In this document: piece by piece, positions 61,906 to 64,000 of the stretch
How positions within the stretch are numbered: position 1 is the stretch's first letter
Layout: each line of letters opens with the position of its first letter
DNA from: UBA7328 sp965247965
Lineage (GTDB): Bacteria; Bacteroidota; Bacteroidia; Chitinophagales; Saprospiraceae
Direction: 5' to 3'
Assembly (NCBI GenBank): GCA_965247965.1
Contig: OZ252053.1
Coordinates: 4,402,001 to 4,466,000, forward strand
DNA: 64,000 bases
Translations under genes and position numbers: made by a program
The notes under the pieces: model-generated
Seen by the model: the letters and a program-made list of their open reading frames with translations, nothing else
What the model was told of the DNA's origin: nothing
Database searches by the model: none

Positions 61906-62870
61906 GTCAATCCCAGTCGCTCAAACATCTCTTCATCGTCCTGGTAATCCGGATTGGGGGTGGTGAGCAATTTATCTCCCGAAAAAATAGAATTGGCGCC
62001 TGCCATAAAGCACATGGCTTGCTCAGCCATTGACAAATCCAATCTGCCCGCAGAAAGTCGAACTACTGATTTGGGCATAATGATCCTTGAAGTCGCTATC
62101 ATACGCACTAATTCGTCAAACGGAACTTTTTTCTGGTCTGCAAGTGGTGTTCCTTTTACTGCTACCAGGGTGTTAATCGGTACGGATTCAGGATGTTTCT
62201 CTAAGTTGGCTAATGTATGAAGCATGCCTATTCTGTCTTCATGTGATTCGCCCATACCAATGATTCCTCCTGAGCAAACAGTTATCTTTGCTTTTCTCAC
62301 ATTTTGCAATGTTTTGAGCCGGTCATCGTACGTCCTAGTACTGATAATCTCTCCATAGAATTCTTCGGACGTATCTACATTGTGATTGTATGCATACAAA
62401 CCAGCATCTGCCAATTTTTGTGCCTGTCCTTCAGTGAGCATGCCAAGGGTGCAACACACCTCCATGCCCATTTCATTAACAACAGAAACCATTTCTAATA
62501 CTCGATCAAAGTCTTTGTTGTCTCGTACCTCTCTCCATGCGGCGCCAAGACACATTCGTGATACCCCTTTGGCCTGGGCATTAATAGCCATTTTTTGCAC
62601 TTCTCGTGACTCCATAAGGCGATGCACTTTTACATCGGTTTGGTAACGTGCTGCCTGAGGGCAGTAGGCGCAATCTTCAGGGCAACCTCCCGTCTTGATC
62701 GAAATCAAACTACTCACCTGTACCTCACCTATCCTATGGTACTTCTTGTGCACCACCGAAGCTTGAAAAAGCAGCTCCAAGAGAGGTTTGAAATATATCT
62801 CCGAAATTTCTTCTCTTGACCAATCGTGTCGGATTAATTTCTTGTCTAATACTTCATCTGCCAATACCAC
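61881..62870 (-). CDS. bioB: Biotin synthase
   Basis: 329 residues. Radical-SAM enzyme that inserts sulfur into dethiobiotin. The radical-SAM cysteines are in GGCPEDCAYCPQAARY; CLGAAWREVRDN, YNHNVDTSEEFY, TVCSGGIIGMGES and the C-terminal RLSAGRLDLSMAEQ are all family landmarks. First gene of the biotin run; 172 bases separate it from bioF. Confidence 0.95.
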   Translation of the reverse strand: MVLADEVLDKKLIRHDWSREEISEIYFKPLLELLFQASVVHKKYHRIGEVQVSSLISIKTGGCPEDCAYCPQAARYQTDVKVHRLMESREVQKMAINAQAKGVSRMCLGAAWREVRDNKDFDRVLEMVSVVNEMGMEVCCTLGMLTEGQAQKLADAGLYAYNHNVDTSEEFYGEIISTRTYDDRLKTLQNVRKAKITVCSGGIIGMGESHEDRIGMLHTLANLEKHPESVPINTLVAVKGTPLADQKKVPFDELVRMIATSRIIMPKSVVRLSAGRLDLSMAEQAMCFMAGANSIFSGDKLLTTPNPDYQDDEEMFERLGLTCRPAFAN

Positions 62871-63524
62871 TTTGAGTAGATTTAGGGTAAAAGTAGTAAA
62901 ATATAAAAAGAAAAAGCTTCGACTTTCTTCTTTGAATTTCTAACACTTAATCGATTCTCATTACATATTAAGGCAAGCCGGTAAATATCACCTATCGCTT
63001 ACATGTGTATCATATCAATATGCTTATCAATTTGCTTTGAAGGTTACTGTTGTTTATCGAAACATCACTTTGACTGAGTGGGTTTTTTTAATACCCGTCT
63101 TGAGAAATCTTCAATCTTTCTTTAAGATTCTGCAAACAGCACTGAATTGAGTACTCACCCCTGTATACGAAAGTGATATTCTTAGATTTTTCGTACGTGT
63201 TCAGACCAGGCGGAATTCATTTCTCTGCTAAAAAGGTGCTGCTAAAGTGATCAACTTTGAGATCGGCATTGTCTCATTCGTTTTGCCTTGTTCAAGGTGC
63301 GTAAATCAACGACTCTAATACTCCATGGCTTAAGTCTACTCCTAAGTCGGCTAGAGCCTTCACAGAGCAGCTTCAGTGCTCGGGGACGACGCAGAGCCAT
63401 GGAGGGTAATACCAGCAACAGGTAACGTAAATACGTTATATAGAATGCGTGGTTTTTTGCAATTGACAGTCAAAAGAAAAACTTAAGTTTACGTCAGATT
63501 TTCTGAAAGATAAAATACAACTAT
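62871..63524. other. Non-coding stretch upstream of bioB, with a long inverted repeat
   Basis: About 650 bases without a credible gene. It contains CTCCATGGCT (63321-63330) facing AGCCATGGAG (63395-63404), a perfect 10-bp inverted repeat enclosing 64 bases with further pairing potential. It could be a small RNA, a MITE relic or a terminator-like element. The bioB promoter should be at the left end, but I see no clear TTTG/TAnnTTTG pair. Confidence 0.4.
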
Positions 63525-63720
63525 GAGTCCACTCCGATTACCACACATTTTTCAAGCGTACATTTGCCAGCTGCGGCCAAAACCCTGGAATTTTCTTAAG
63601 TGCAATATTGTTGCATAAGCATTCCTGAGGGTTGCGATGATGATATTTGGAAATCCGAGGGCATTTTCGACCAATTTATCGTTAATTCTTCTAAAATTCG
63701 TCCAAAGTACTCGTGACAGG
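63525..63720 (-). mobile_element. Truncated IS1182-family element, right end
   Basis: The plus strand starts with the inverted repeat GAGTCCACTCCG (63525-63536) and continues as the reverse complement of 2520-2717 of the complete element, with one mismatch noticed in about 195 bases. It ends abruptly inside the transposase gene where GTAAG, a typical IS66 terminus, begins. So an IS66-family insertion cut this copy. Confidence 0.88.
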
Positions 63721-64000
63721 GTAAGTACTCAATAACCGTACAAAAATAAGGATAGCTAAGCCAATTCCAGTTGATATTTTTGGAGCATTATCTGAGATAA
63801 TGGAGGAATAAGGTTTGATTTTTTAAGCCGGTCTTTGAGATATTCCCAAAATGATACATCAAGTTTCCTGCAAGTTTTTTTCAACGAGAGGAAAGTATCC
63901 CTCGCCCTTCTTCCGTTTTCACTTCTTGTACCTGCACTTATTTTTCTTCTTTTTACATATTCTCTGATATCCCTTTCTGAGTCATTGTTATGCAATGAAG
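63721..64000 (-). mobile_element. IS66-family element, right end (continues beyond the window)
   Basis: GTAAGTACTCAATAACCG at 63721 fits IS66 ends, which start GTAA. It is followed by the 3' end of an IS66-type transposase on the minus strand. Confidence 0.65.
63756..64000 (-). CDS. IS66-family transposase, C-terminal part (partial)
   Basis: About 80 C-terminal residues: HNNDSERDIREYVKRRKISA, GTRSENGRRARDTFLSLKKT, then a final LDVSFWEYLKDRLKK. The NNDSERDIR Glu corresponds to the last catalytic acid of IS66-type transposases (NNxAERAIR), and KISxGTRSExGxRxR is their next conserved block. The rest lies beyond the window. It is the insertion that truncated the IS1182 copy. Confidence 0.75.
   Translation of the reverse strand, partial: SLHNNDSERDIREYVKRRKISAGTRSENGRRARDTFLSLKKTCRKLDVSFWEYLKDRLKKSNLIPPLSQIMLQKYQLELA

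Overview
The window comes from a Bacteroidota genome, most likely a Saprospirales-type member. The evidence is giant SprB/PKD/SdrD-B surface proteins, a relic type IX secretion sorting domain, lipid A synthesis (lpxB), a Bacteroidota-style topA, and the surE/lpxB and psd/cdsA neighbourhoods. This placement is inference from protein families. No rRNA or tRNA gene was seen.

Layout. Bases 1-38,750 are an accessory region of enormous secreted or surface-protein genes cut up by mobile DNA: a truncated adhesin (1-894) ended by an IS1182-family element; an ORF-less group II intron and a second intron relic around a decayed beta-lactamase-fold/rhodanese gene; IS630 copy 1; a 15.9-kb giant repeat-protein gene (7361-23244) broken by one 2-bp insertion and two in-frame stops; a second paralogous surface gene (23535-26252); IS630 copy 2; a frameshifted thrombospondin-type-3 gene; and an intact 3,092-residue SprB-repeat protein (29456-38734). 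Bases 38,800-43,000 hold gene debris (serine hydrolase, response regulator), an archaeal-type ERCC4/HhH nuclease, IS630 copy 3 and two tandem 160-bp MITEs. Bases 43,000-62,900 are mostly core genes: sulfatase, DUF6794 protein, topA, a surE-TM-lpxB-metalloprotease run, hemH, psd-cdsA-CPBP protease, a decayed T9SS metalloprotease, pdxJ, and the biotin run bioB-F-D-A. The end (63,500-64,000) holds another IS1182 fragment cut by an IS66-family element.

How it fits together. The giant genes share modules (G8-like N-terminal region, Ig-like/PKD repeats, TSP3 calcium-binding repeats, a common C-terminal module) and were evidently shaped by duplication; runs of near-identical 285-bp units show recent expansion. 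Many genes carry lesions next to young, near-identical ISs, so the region appears to be decaying or rapidly remodelled.

The most novel-looking signal is a family of three 160-162 bp TA-flanked elements (42592-42753, 42756-42915, 58444-58603). Their termini resemble those of the resident IS630, and their cores form the same double stem-loop with compensatory base changes. They and the three IS630 copies sit in ACTAGT, a target regenerated at each end on insertion, which can explain their back-to-back stacking.
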